This document shows, piece by piece, positions 43,345-52,252 of a DNA stretch of 64,000 bases. Within the stretch, counting starts at the first letter, position 1. Each line of letters opens with the position of its first letter. The position numbers and the translations under genes are program-made. Source of the DNA: Paenibacillus dokdonensis. GTDB lineage: Bacteria > Bacillota > Bacilli > Paenibacillales > Paenibacillaceae. The DNA is taken from NCBI RefSeq assembly GCF_004916975.1, contig NZ_STGQ01000001.1:1636993-1700992 (forward strand), read 5' to 3'. The notes under the pieces are model-generated. The model did not search any database. It saw only the letters and a program-made list of their open reading frames with translations, and was not told the origin of the DNA.

Positions 43345-45384
43345 TTATTTATTATAGCCTAACTCTTGGGCAATCAGGTCTGCTAACGCTTTACCGCCTT
43401 GCGGTTTCAAATGGACACCGTCCGGCTCAAAATAAGACTTGCCGCTGCTTGCGGCGTGCCAGTCGAGCATTACTGCATTGGGATAAGCGGAAGCCGCTTT
43501 CTTGATTGAGGTATTGACGACACTTTCCCAGCTCCGAGGCACCCTGGAATTAACCAGCACGACTTTGCGTACATCTTGAAGGGAATCCAGAAGTGACATC
43601 AGCTGTTTGCTGCTGAAAGGCCCGTTTGTTCCGAGTTCAATGACGACCTGGTCGCCAAGCTTTCCTTCTGAACGTAAGCGGGAGATCAATTCAGGCGCTT
43701 CCGTCATTTGTCTGCCGATTTTTCCATCGATGACAGCTTCAGGAATCCGTTTGTGCAGAAAAGGCTGTGCATCCAGCATGACAGAGTCACCAATAGCGGT
43801 GACTGGTACAGAGCTCTTGCCAGATTTGGCAGCATCGGTTGTATCGGTTTTCTTGCCCGAAGAATCCTGAGATGATTCCGGTTTATCGGGCTTATTTGGC
43901 GTTTCGGATTTTACTGATGGAGGTGATTTGTCAGATCCATCTGATTTAGCCGTTTGCTGTGTTGTTTTTTGGGTGTCGGCTGATGGTCTAGCATTTGATT
44001 CAGGTCTAGACGGCTTACCGTCAGACTGGGACTGGGAATCTTCTTGTTTCGGCAACTCCTTGATCTGTGGAGGCTTGACAGTCGCTGCTGCGTTATTTGA
44101 ATTTCCCTCTTTCACAGAGGGGGTTTCGGGAGCGAAGACCGATGTGGATTCCTGCTGCAGCATCGAAGCGTTCACCGGAGTCTGCATCGCAAAGCCGGCA
44201 CATGATACCACAACAAGAACCAGTACCGAACCGAATGTAAGCCAACCCTTGAGCGGGACCCGAGATAGCTTTACATTTCCCTTGCGAAGTTTCCCCCATA
44301 GTCTCCCTATTAATCCGCCGCGGATCAGTTCCTCGATGTATTTGTAGGAAAGGGAAGCTAGGACAACACTGGCCGCTGATTGCAGAAGAGCCCGCCATAC
44401 AGAAGGATCTGAACTGGATCCGGTCGTAAGTACAATTACAGGGTAATGCCATATGTATATGCTGTAAGAGCGGACGCCCAGCCATCTCAGGGGCTTCATC
44501 CCCAGCAGTTTTCCTACCAGGCAGGCAGGATGGGCCGCTGATGCAATGATCAGAGTGGTCATGATCGACAAAAGCAGAAATCCGCCAGGATACAGGAAAG
44601 ATTCATATTCATTCGTATTCCATACCATGATGAACACAGATGCCAGACCCAGGATCCCGATGCCATTAAGACAAAGCCGCGCTTTGAAGGTTGTTTGGGC
44701 AGGCAGCTTCCGACTGGGCCAGATGATGCTGAGAGCAGCACCGATCAACAGCGAAAAGGCCCGTGTATCCGTTCCGTAATAAACCCGGCTTGGATCACTG
44801 TCCGGATTATACAGCATCAGCATCGATAATGCGGATAGAGCTGCGGCTGTGAGAATTAGCAGAAAAACCGGGCCGCGTCGCCTCATCATTTTCATTCCAA
44901 GCAGCAGCAGGATCGGCCAGATCAGATAAAATTGCTCCTCCACTGCCAGTGACCACATATGGCCCAGTGGAGAGATGGGACCGAACTTTTCGAAATATGA
45001 AACCTGATGAAAAATAAGATACCAGTTGTTGACATAGAAAAGCGAAGACATAACATCTCCTCGCAGTACAGACATCAATGATGGGTTAAAAAGAGTGACC
45101 CAAGCCATGACAGCTGCCATCATGACCAGCATGGCTGGAAGCAGTCTTCTGCAGCGGCGAATCCAAAACGCCTTGAGGTCGATGGATTGGTTGCGGCTCC
45201 ATTCCGCGGTTAACAAATCTGTAATCAGGTAACCGGATAATACAAAAAAGATACTGACTCCAAGCAGCCCTCCCGGAGCCCAATTGACGTTCAAATGATA
45301 CAAGACGACAAAAAACACGGCCAAGGTCCGCAGACCATCAAGTCCCGGCATATATCGCTTAGGGCTATAAAGTTGATTAGACAT
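43345..45384 (-). CDS. OatA-type acyltransferase with C-terminal SGNH domain
   Basis: 679 residues from ATG 45384 (MSNQLYS); an upstream in-frame start at 45459 is possible but lacks support. N-terminal Acyltransferase_3 with about eleven membrane helices: RYMPGLDGLRTLAVFFVVLYHL (start of the family domain with conserved H), RRCRRLLPAM, HMWSLAVEEQFYLIWP. A Ser/Thr/Pro/Lys-rich linker of ~90 residues follows, then an external SGNH hydrolase fold: IGDSVML (Ser block), VVIELGTNGP and DGVHLKPQG (catalytic Asp-His). Architecture matches OatA/YrhL-type enzymes that O-acetylate peptidoglycan MurNAc or wall polymers. Located just after ddl but on the opposite strand. Confidence 0.9.
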   Translation of the reverse strand: MSNQLYSPKRYMPGLDGLRTLAVFFVVLYHLNVNWAPGGLLGVSIFFVLSGYLITDLLTAEWSRNQSIDLKAFWIRRCRRLLPAMLVMMAAVMAWVTLFNPSLMSVLRGDVMSSLFYVNNWYLIFHQVSYFEKFGPISPLGHMWSLAVEEQFYLIWPILLLLGMKMMRRRGPVFLLILTAAALSALSMLMLYNPDSDPSRVYYGTDTRAFSLLIGAALSIIWPSRKLPAQTTFKARLCLNGIGILGLASVFIMVWNTNEYESFLYPGGFLLLSIMTTLIIASAAHPACLVGKLLGMKPLRWLGVRSYSIYIWHYPVIVLTTGSSSDPSVWRALLQSAASVVLASLSYKYIEELIRGGLIGRLWGKLRKGNVKLSRVPLKGWLTFGSVLVLVVVSCAGFAMQTPVNASMLQQESTSVFAPETPSVKEGNSNNAAATVKPPQIKELPKQEDSQSQSDGKPSRPESNARPSADTQKTTQQTAKSDGSDKSPPSVKSETPNKPDKPESSQDSSGKKTDTTDAAKSGKSSVPVTAIGDSVMLDAQPFLHKRIPEAVIDGKIGRQMTEAPELISRLRSEGKLGDQVVIELGTNGPFSSKQLMSLLDSLQDVRKVVLVNSRVPRSWESVVNTSIKKAASAYPNAVMLDWHAASSGKSYFEPDGVHLKPQGGKALADLIAQELGYNK

Positions 45385-45636
45385 ATAGACAAACCCTGCT
45401 TTCGAAACAGGCTGTGCCCGGTGAGGAACCAATGATGTATGTAGATATCCTCTTTTCAATTATGTTCATTTCCTTGATGCCTCCGTACAAGATGATGTTG
45501 TCAATGAAGTGGTTCACAGGTACTAACATTATCACATGGATATCTGGTTAAAGTTACAAAATGATTGCTTTCAATTCACATTTTGTTCATTATGAAGTGA
45601 ATACCAATAAATTCTATTTATGAGGGAGAACCGTTG

Positions 45637-46524
45637 ATGGAAATTAAAAAGTTTAGCGATTTTTCTGCTGCAGAGCTTACCGAATTGTGGAATGAGGGAT
45701 TTAAAGGATATGCGTCGGATATGAGGATGAGCGTGGACACATTTGTGAGAAGGATTCCTGAGAATCATTTATCCATGGAATCCTCGATAGCCCTTTGTGA
45801 TAACGGCAAACCGATCGGATTTGTAATGAACGGCTTCCGTACGGTGGATGGGCGGCTGACTGCCTGGAACGGTGGCACGGGCATTATACCTGAATATAGG
45901 GGTAAAGGTCATGGTAAACAGCTCATTGGTGCAGCTCTGGACGTATACAGGGAAAAAGGCGCCGAGGTTGCCCTGCTCGAAGCGTTAAGCGAGAATGAGC
46001 CTGCGATCAAGCTGTATTCCAAAATGGGCTACGAGCATATCGATAACCTGAGATATTATGAGCAAAAAGATGGCTTTAATTCTGAAGTATTCGCTACAGA
46101 TGCTGTCCGTACATATCAATTCCGTTTTGGCTTACCTCAAGATCTACAGCGTCTGAACCTTCATGTTGGTCATATGCCATGGCAGACACAGTGGGAGAAT
46201 ATTGTAAACGGTGAATCGGTCATTGCGGTGGATGATCACGGTCAGGTTGCCGGTTATGCTCTTTATAAAAGGGTTTTTGATGCGCAAGGAGAACATATTT
46301 CGACCTCGCTATACCAATGCCGGACGGTAAATACTGCAGAAGAAGAGGTTCCTGAGGTGTTGAAAGCACTGTTGACTCAAGTGTATGCGCCTCTGGATAA
46401 AAAAGTCTTGCGACGTACAGTAAATCTTCCGTTATCAGAGCAGCAGCTTGTACGTATTTTGGAAGAGAGCGGCTTTAAGCCGATCGTGAATCAGGTTCAT
46501 ATGAAATACTTGTTGAATGATTAA
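45637..46524 (+). CDS. GNAT-family N-acetyltransferase (two-domain)
   Basis: 295 residues from ATG 45637 (GAGGGAG upstream). Residues ~60-145 carry the GNAT core: GTGIIPEYRGKGHGKQLIGA is the acetyl-CoA motif A (R-x2-G-x-G/A), followed by ALSENEPAIKLYSKMGYEHI as motif B. The C-terminal ~140 residues form a second, weaker GNAT-like half (VAGYALYKRV, ILEESGFKPIVNQVHMKY). Acetyl-acceptor unknown. Confidence 0.88.
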   Translation: MEIKKFSDFSAAELTELWNEGFKGYASDMRMSVDTFVRRIPENHLSMESSIALCDNGKPIGFVMNGFRTVDGRLTAWNGGTGIIPEYRGKGHGKQLIGAALDVYREKGAEVALLEALSENEPAIKLYSKMGYEHIDNLRYYEQKDGFNSEVFATDAVRTYQFRFGLPQDLQRLNLHVGHMPWQTQWENIVNGESVIAVDDHGQVAGYALYKRVFDAQGEHISTSLYQCRTVNTAEEEVPEVLKALLTQVYAPLDKKVLRRTVNLPLSEQQLVRILEESGFKPIVNQVHMKYLLND

Positions 46525-46645
46525 CACAAAAATATGGTAAAAAAGATAATAATAGTATAAACTATTTTTGAATTATAAAAGGCATTGCTTCCGGTGAATG
46601 TAATTCCAAAACGCTAGATTAGAATGTTGCAAAATTTGCATGAAC

Positions 46646-46681
46646 ATAAGCCATGGATGTATTATTGTCCATGGCTTTCTT
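46646..46681 (+). terminator. Terminator after GNAT gene
   Basis: AAGCCATGGA (46648-46657) pairs with TCCATGGCTT (46668-46677), then TCTT. Confidence 0.75.
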
Positions 46682-46721
46682 ATTCCCGTACGATAAAAGA
46701 AGAATAAATCAATGAAAGAAG

Positions 46722-47234
46722 GTGTCCAAGCTGGAACTGTATTTTAAAGATAACTTCTTCAATGCCGGCTATACGGAGATTATGAATGCAAAGCAGGAGC
46801 ATGCCGGAAGTCTTGATTTGAAAAGTGCATTTGGCTCTTCGCTGAATGTGAACAATGCAGAAGGGACTTTGATGTGCAGCGGTAGCTTTCGTATTTTATC
46901 CAATAAATGGGATATTAAGGCGGCTGATGGCAGTCTGCTGGGGGTATTGAGACATCGACTCAGCTTTTTCTCCAAGAAATTTGAATACGAAACCGAAGAC
47001 AGAGGAATCTATGAAATCTTTTCCCCTGCATTTTCCAAGGAGTACAGCATCACGGATGAATATGGAACCGCGGTAGCCCAGTTTGATAAAATCAACGGAT
47101 GGTTTGAATCCGGCGCATTTTGCTTGCGGAATGAGTCTGAAAATCTGAATAGCTATGAATTAGTAGCTGTTGTGATGGGCGTGCATGGAACGAATAAAAG
47201 AGAATCGAATTCCCATCATGCCAGCATGCCGTAA
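46722..47234 (+). CDS. LURP-one/tubby C-terminal-like protein
   Basis: 170 residues. Repeated beta-strand pattern typical of the tubby-like LURP-one domain: RILSNKWDIKAADGSLLGVL, RHRLSFFSKKFEYETEDRGI, FSPAFSKEYSITDEYGTAV, AQFDKINGW. No enzymatic motif; bacterial members may bind membranes but their role is unknown. The start is uncertain: GTG 46722 sits directly on AAAGAAGG, whereas CTG 46731 is the correct 8 bases downstream of it. The C-terminus ends in a His-containing tail. Confidence 0.65.
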   Translation: MSKLELYFKDNFFNAGYTEIMNAKQEHAGSLDLKSAFGSSLNVNNAEGTLMCSGSFRILSNKWDIKAADGSLLGVLRHRLSFFSKKFEYETEDRGIYEIFSPAFSKEYSITDEYGTAVAQFDKINGWFESGAFCLRNESENLNSYELVAVVMGVHGTNKRESNSHHASMP

Positions 47235-47374
47235 CATCATTTTTTAGGTGAAGAGGAGTCTTCACTTGAAAAGGAATGGACTTCAGACGCTTGTTTTGCA
47301 GTCCTCCTCCTGTTATGATATGTGCGTGTTGAAATCGGTTACAATTGAATTACACCATATTAGGGGGAAGTTTC

Positions 47375-48778
47375 ATGGCAAACACAAGTATCATTTTGCG
47401 TGTCGAACTTAATCATGAGAAGGCCACCTTCGGGGATGTGGCTGCCGCAATCAGTAAAGCTGGGGGCGATATCACATCCATCGACGTCATCAGACCGGGT
47501 AAAGATTATTCCGTGAGAGATATCACTGTAGAAGTGGCGGACACCGAAGAGAACAAGGTGGTTGAATCACTTAAACAGTATGAAGGCATTAAGCTGATTA
47601 ACGTCTCTGACCGGACATTCCTCGTCCATCTGGGCGGTAAAATCAAAATTCAACCAACATTGCCGATTAAAAACCGGGATGACTTGTCCCGCGTATATAC
47701 ACCTGGAGTTGCTAAGGTCTGCACGGCCATTCACGAAAATCCGGAGAAAGCCTATTCGCTGACAATCAAGCGAAATACAGTCGCTGTTGTCAGCGATGGT
47801 ACGGCGGTACTCGGACTAGGAGACATTGGTCCGTATGCGGCTGCACCTGTGATGGAAGGCAAAGCGATGCTGTTCAAGCAGCTTGCTGATGTAGATGCTT
47901 TTCCAATATGCCTGGATACGCATGATACGGAGGAATTGATCCGAACGATCAAGGCGATGAGTCCGATATTCGGTGGTATCAATCTGGAGGATATCAGCTC
48001 GCCCCGCTGCTTTGAAATCGAGAGAAGGTTGACAGAGGAGCTGGAGATACCTGTATTTCATGATGATCAGCATGGCACAGCGGTTGTCGTTATCGCTGGA
48101 CTGCTGAATGCGTTAAAGGTTGTGAACAAACGCATTGAGAACATTCGTGTCGTCGTGAACGGGATCGGTGCAGCAGGTGTATCCATCTGTAAGATGCTGC
48201 TGAGTGCAGGTGTGACCAAGCTTGTCCCTGTAGATCGCGAAGGCGCGATTATCAGAGGCGGAGAGTATTCGCATCCGATGTGGCAGTGGCTGGCAGAACA
48301 GCCGCAAGTTGAATCGACGGAAGGATCACTGAAAGAAGTGATCAAAGGTGCGGATGTATTCATCGGCGTATCCCGGGGGAACTTGCTGAACGGAGAGGAC
48401 ATCAGGGGTATGGGGCCCGATCCGATTGTATTCGCCATGGCTAATCCGCTACCGGAAGTATCACCGGAAGAGGCGATTCCTCACGCAAGAGTTTACGCGA
48501 CAGGACGCAGCGACTACCCGAACCAGATTAACAACGTTCTTGTATTCCCGGGATTGTTCCGGGGTGCACTGGACTGCAGAGCGCGCTGCATCAACGAACC
48601 GATGAAACTGGCTGCCGCACGCGCTATCGCGTCGGTGGTTACTGGCGGTGAGTTGAATGAGCTCTACATTATTCCAAGCATATTCAATGAACAGGTTGTC
48701 ATAGAAGTGCGAAAAGCCGTGGTACAGGCCGCCATTCTGACAGGCGTTGCCAGAAGAATTCCAAAGGATTTCCGTTAG
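47375..48778 (+). CDS. NAD(P)-dependent malic enzyme with N-terminal ACT domain
   Basis: 467 residues from ATG 47375 (AGGGGGAAG upstream). Residues ~1-80 are an ACT-type regulatory domain (RVELNHEKATFGDVAAAISK, AGGDITSIDVIRPGK). The catalytic core follows: YTPGVAKVC, GTAVLGLGDIGP, FHDDQHGTAVVVIAGLLNAL, the nucleotide motif VVNGIGAAGVSI and VFAMANPLPEVSPEEA. Decarboxylates malate to pyruvate, giving NADPH or NADH. An ACT domain suggests amino-acid or other allosteric control; this arrangement occurs in Firmicutes. Monocistronic, strong terminator downstream. Confidence 0.93.
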   Translation: MANTSIILRVELNHEKATFGDVAAAISKAGGDITSIDVIRPGKDYSVRDITVEVADTEENKVVESLKQYEGIKLINVSDRTFLVHLGGKIKIQPTLPIKNRDDLSRVYTPGVAKVCTAIHENPEKAYSLTIKRNTVAVVSDGTAVLGLGDIGPYAAAPVMEGKAMLFKQLADVDAFPICLDTHDTEELIRTIKAMSPIFGGINLEDISSPRCFEIERRLTEELEIPVFHDDQHGTAVVVIAGLLNALKVVNKRIENIRVVVNGIGAAGVSICKMLLSAGVTKLVPVDREGAIIRGGEYSHPMWQWLAEQPQVESTEGSLKEVIKGADVFIGVSRGNLLNGEDIRGMGPDPIVFAMANPLPEVSPEEAIPHARVYATGRSDYPNQINNVLVFPGLFRGALDCRARCINEPMKLAAARAIASVVTGGELNELYIIPSIFNEQVVIEVRKAVVQAAILTGVARRIPKDFR

Positions 48779-48809
48779 GATAAAAGTTCTCTGTTGAACA
48801 AAGAAAAGA

Positions 48810-48855
48810 GGCTGTCTCATAAGTGGAATTTCCACGACAGAGACAGCCCTTCTTC
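48810..48855 (+). terminator. Terminator after malic enzyme
   Basis: GGCTGTCTC (48810-48818) pairs with GAGACAGCC (48840-48848) with an inner GTGGAA/TTCCAC stem, then a C/T tail. Confidence 0.85.
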
Positions 48856-48940
48856 ATTTTAGAGAACGCAAAAACTCAGTAAGGCAGCGATTCTTCCTTC
48901 TTTTGATTTTAAAAGGATTGTAAATACGATTTCCGCTAAA

Positions 48941-49789
48941 TTAGGGAAGCATGAGCGCTTTGGGATCGATGTGAGGGACGAGTCCTTCATCAGCTGCACG
49001 GCTGAGCAAAGATGTAATAGCGGCATATCCGTCATCCCCAAGATTCGCGGTGAAACTGTTGACGTACAAATCAATGTGAGCGTCTGCCACCTTGGGATCC
49101 ATTTCCTGTGCATGGCTAAGGACATACTCGCGAGATTCTTCAGGATGTGTCCAAGCATATTCTACAGATGCGCGTGCCCAGCCCGAGATCGCTTTCAAAT
49201 CAAGTGTCCTTTTTGCAACGATAGCTCCAAGTGGAATAGGAAGGCCGGTGTCTTGTTCCCACCAGCTGCCGAGATCGGTCATCAGCTGCAGCCCGTAATC
49301 GGGATATGTAAATCTGGCTTCGTGAATGACAAGTCCGGCATCGATCTGCCCGTCTCGAACGGCAGGCATGATCTGATCGAACGGCATGACCACGATCTCA
49401 CCTACGCCTCCCGGAACATTTTGAGCCGCCCACAACCGGAACAGAAGGTATGCCGTTGAACGTTCACTAGGAACGGCAACACGGCGTCCGGATAATGCGG
49501 AAGGATCTTGTGGAGCATGATCTCCCCCTGCTGCAAGCACAAGCGGGCCGCAGCCTCTGCCAAGAGCTCCACCGCAGGGCAGCAATCCGTAGCGGTCCAG
49601 TACCCAAGGCAGAGCCGCATAGGAAATTTTAAGGACATCGAAGTCGCTGTCAGCTTGAGCTGCCAGATGGTTGGTAATATCAATATCGGCATAGGTAACG
49701 TCCAGCTCCGGAGCATCGGGAATTAATCCATGCGTCCACGCATGGAATACAAAGGTGTCATTGGGACATGGAGAAAATGCGATTTTCAT
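48941..49789 (-). CDS. mqnD: 1,4-dihydroxy-6-naphthoate synthase (futalosine menaquinone pathway)
   Basis: 282 residues. Starts with KIAFSPCPNDTFVFHAWTHG, the MqnD signature, then DVLKISYAALPWVLDRYGLL, GCGPLVLA, AVPSERSTAYLLFRLW, the catalytic-region IDAGLVIHEARFTY (conserved His) and LGSWWEQDTGLPIPLGAI. Converts the cyclic dehypoxanthine futalosine-derived compound to 1,4-dihydroxy-6-naphthoate. Four-base ATGA overlap with mqnB upstream on the minus strand; AAGGAGGG before ATG 49789. Confidence 0.95.
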   Translation of the reverse strand: MKIAFSPCPNDTFVFHAWTHGLIPDAPELDVTYADIDITNHLAAQADSDFDVLKISYAALPWVLDRYGLLPCGGALGRGCGPLVLAAGGDHAPQDPSALSGRRVAVPSERSTAYLLFRLWAAQNVPGGVGEIVVMPFDQIMPAVRDGQIDAGLVIHEARFTYPDYGLQLMTDLGSWWEQDTGLPIPLGAIVAKRTLDLKAISGWARASVEYAWTHPEESREYVLSHAQEMDPKVADAHIDLYVNSFTANLGDDGYAAITSLLSRAADEGLVPHIDPKALMLP

Positions 49790-50493
49790 TCTGTGATTAC
49801 CCTCCTTAAGATAGCGCCTGCGGCTTCAAGTGCAGCAAAGGCTTCTTTCATACGCCAGGCCGCGCGGTCTCTCGGCCCCACGGCGTTGGAAATGGTGCGG
49901 ATCTCGAGTACAGGCAGATTCCACAGCTTGGCTGCAGTCGCAACACCGAAGCCTTCCATGCCTTCGGCTGCCGCATCAGGGATCCTTGTAGTTAAGGCCG
50001 CTGTTCTTTCCGCAGAGCCGGTTCCTGTCGTAACGGTCAGGATGGAGCCCCGGTTTACGGTGATCCCGGTGGACGACATCGCATCTATGAATGCTTGTAC
50101 CAGGGCAGTTTCGGGCATGATAACAGAGCTGCCAAATCCGAGCTCGTCCACGCTAAGGAATCCGTCCGGGGTTTCTGCGCCCAAATCAGCCGCAATAATC
50201 CGGTCTGCAATAACGGTAGAACCTACATCCGCTTTCCCGGGGAAACCGCCGCCGATGCCTGCACTGATGACGAGTCCATAGTCGGATGCAGAGAGCTCCG
50301 CCGCAGTCCGTGCCGCCGCTGATGCGGGGCCGAATCCAGCAAGCTTTACATCAAAAATTTCCGAATCGCCGATCCCGCGAAGCATAGCCTGCTGCTCTGC
50401 TTCTACAGCCGTCATAATGAGTACACGTCCGGCCAAACGGGTATCTTTCACAGGTACCCCGCTATGAAGCACTGTGTCCAAGTCTGATTTCAT
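49786..50493 (-). CDS. mqnB: Futalosine hydrolase
   Basis: 235 residues, PNP/UDP-phosphorylase fold. AGRVLIMTAVEAEQQAMLRG, VISAGIGGGFPGKADVGSTV, GAETPDGFLSVDELGFG, EGMEGFGVATAAKLWNLPVL (nucleoside-binding Met-Glu) and EIRTISNAVGPRD. Splits hypoxanthine from futalosine. Coupled to mqnD; mqnA and mqnC are not in this window, so the pathway genes are split in this genome. GAGGAGGGTCTGC precedes ATG 50493. Confidence 0.92.
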   Translation of the reverse strand: MKSDLDTVLHSGVPVKDTRLAGRVLIMTAVEAEQQAMLRGIGDSEIFDVKLAGFGPASAAARTAAELSASDYGLVISAGIGGGFPGKADVGSTVIADRIIAADLGAETPDGFLSVDELGFGSSVIMPETALVQAFIDAMSSTGITVNRGSILTVTTGTGSAERTAALTTRIPDAAAEGMEGFGVATAAKLWNLPVLEIRTISNAVGPRDRAAWRMKEAFAALEAAGAILRRVITE

Positions 50494-50633
50494 GCAGACC
50501 CTCCTCTCGCAAAACCCGTGTTCATTCGAATTCGTAAACTGCCCGTATTCTTAAGGCTTCAATATATAACCTTATCCTGATCGGGGCATCATGTAAAGCG
50601 TAGAGGAGAACGATCCGGTATAGAGGCAGGCGT

Positions 50634-50661
50634 TTGACAAGGCAAACACTGAGGGTAAATA
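50634..50661 (+). promoter_or_regulatory. Sigma-A promoter of the NTF2-like gene
   Basis: TTGACA (50634-50639), 16-bp spacer, TAAATA (50656-50661), 63 bp before the start codon. Confidence 0.6.
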
Positions 50662-50724
50662 ATAAAAAGTACGATCACAACAAATCTAGCCAAACCAGTC
50701 CACGGTACTGAAGGAGGAAACGAA

Positions 50725-51102
50725 ATGCCAACAGAACAGGAAATCAAGACAGCAATGCAATCGTATATCGACAGTTTTAATCAGGATAACCTAGAGGGAT
50801 TACTTTCACTTTTTGCGGAAGAGGCCACGGTGGAGGACCCTGCGGGTACGGCCCCGGTTCAAGGAAAAGCCGCTATTACGGAATTTTACCGGAAGGTTGT
50901 CAACGGGAATACCCGAATCCACCGGCAAGAGCCGATCAGGGGCTCACACGGAAATTCGGGTGCGATGGCGTTACATATAGAGACTAAGGTGGAAGGCTCC
51001 GTGCTTATTTTTCATATCATAGAGGTTATGACATTTAATGAAAATGGACTCATCACCAGCATGACAGCATACTGGGGCCGGAGCGACATGGAGAAAAAGT
51101 AG
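50725..51102 (+). CDS. NTF2-like / ketosteroid-isomerase-like protein
   Basis: 125 residues, SnoaL/NTF2 cone fold: helix AMQSYIDSFNQDNLEGLLSL, then FAEEATVEDPAGTAPVQGKA, AITEFYRKVV and a C-terminal strand IEVMTFNENGLITSMTAYWG. The Asp of VEDP and a Tyr near residue ~14 are at positions used for catalysis in ketosteroid isomerases. Substrate unknown. AGGAGGAAACGAA precedes ATG 50725. Confidence 0.82.
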   Translation: MPTEQEIKTAMQSYIDSFNQDNLEGLLSLFAEEATVEDPAGTAPVQGKAAITEFYRKVVNGNTRIHRQEPIRGSHGNSGAMALHIETKVEGSVLIFHIIEVMTFNENGLITSMTAYWGRSDMEKK

Positions 51103-51110
51103 GCCCCTTT

Positions 51111-52250
51111 TTACATTTTATAGGTATTGGAGTGGTCAATCTTCACCGTAACCTTCACATTACCCATCTCCAGATCAGGAAGCAGCGGACCTCCGCTGCT
51201 TTTTTGTTTCCATAACTTGTAATGATAACGGTAGAGCCATTCTTCGAATCCATACAGATCAATGCCTTTCTTTTGGGTCTTGGTGAAGTTTTCAAGAATG
51301 TCACGCGTCAGCTTCTGCTCCGCAGCCATTTTCATCTGTTTTTCATCCATGCCCTTTTTCCATGCGAATTCGGTAATATTCGCATGGACGGTTACTGTGA
51401 CATCAAACGCCAGTTTGCCTTTCTTTTGATTCAACTGATAAGCAGAATTGGCGTGATGCATACTCAGCGATGAAGGAGTACCTTTGCTCGAGTCCAAAAT
51501 AAGCGGAAAACGAATGATATGGCTGAAGTTGACTACTCTGGCACCGCTTAACTCTTCTTGGCTGACCCAGCCTTTATTGACTCCTTGTTGAATAACAAAG
51601 ACACCATTAAGCTCCATCATGGAATTGTCTTTACCATTGGTCTTCCAATGCTTTGTCGTAATTGAGATATCGGGAAGCATGATTGCAGTAGCCGGCTCAC
51701 GCACGGCGTTCATCAGCTTTTGCAGTCGAACGGGCTCCACAGCAGAATATTGTTTGTATACTTCTCTTGGTTCGAACATTAATAGTTTAAGCGGGGATTG
51801 ATTGAATGTGGTTTCCGCATTGAAAATTTCCTCGATGGGCGTTTTGGTAGCAAAAACCCATGGCGTATAACGAATATCTCTTGATCGCAGCATTTCTTCG
51901 AAAATATCGGTTAAATTCTGCAGCGCGGACTCGGTTAAAACAATGGATTTCACATGAGTCCATAATGTTTGATGCTGTGATGAAGGGTACATATCATTGA
52001 AGGCCAAAGACACGGTGGGGCCTTCACCCCTACCTACCCAAGAGGTTGCCTTCTTGGTACCGCCGCCGCTGTCACTCGCTACTACCGAGCTGAGATCCGA
52101 GAGCTTGCCGTAAATAACATATTTTCCCTTTATATAATCAACACCAACGGCAGTAATAATGTTCATATCCTGAACAGCCTTCTGATCCCAGCAGCCGGAT
52201 AACATAGCCGAACAAAAGAGCAGCAAAATCATGCTTTGTATGGCCTTCAT
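51111..52250 (-). CDS. Spore germination lipoprotein, Ger(x)C family
   Basis: 379 residues from ATG 52250 (AAAGGAAG ~9 bases upstream); the longer frame reaches into the GerA gene. Signal peptide with lipobox LSGC then WDQKAVQDMNIITAVGVDY, the family start. Domains: N-terminal GRx region (TKKATSWVGRGEGPTVSLAF, TLWTHVKSIVLTESAL, RDIRYTPWVFATKTPIEEIF) and the C-terminal Ger(x)C domain ending KWKQ-type (FEEWLYRYHYKLWKQ). Outer-membrane-face partner of the germinant receptor in the spore inner membrane. Third in the operon, 2 bp after the A-subunit gene. Confidence 0.92.
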   Translation of the reverse strand: MKAIQSMILLLFCSAMLSGCWDQKAVQDMNIITAVGVDYIKGKYVIYGKLSDLSSVVASDSGGGTKKATSWVGRGEGPTVSLAFNDMYPSSQHQTLWTHVKSIVLTESALQNLTDIFEEMLRSRDIRYTPWVFATKTPIEEIFNAETTFNQSPLKLLMFEPREVYKQYSAVEPVRLQKLMNAVREPATAIMLPDISITTKHWKTNGKDNSMMELNGVFVIQQGVNKGWVSQEELSGARVVNFSHIIRFPLILDSSKGTPSSLSMHHANSAYQLNQKKGKLAFDVTVTVHANITEFAWKKGMDEKQMKMAAEQKLTRDILENFTKTQKKGIDLYGFEEWLYRYHYKLWKQKSSGGPLLPDLEMGNVKVTVKIDHSNTYKM

Positions 52251-52252
52251 CT

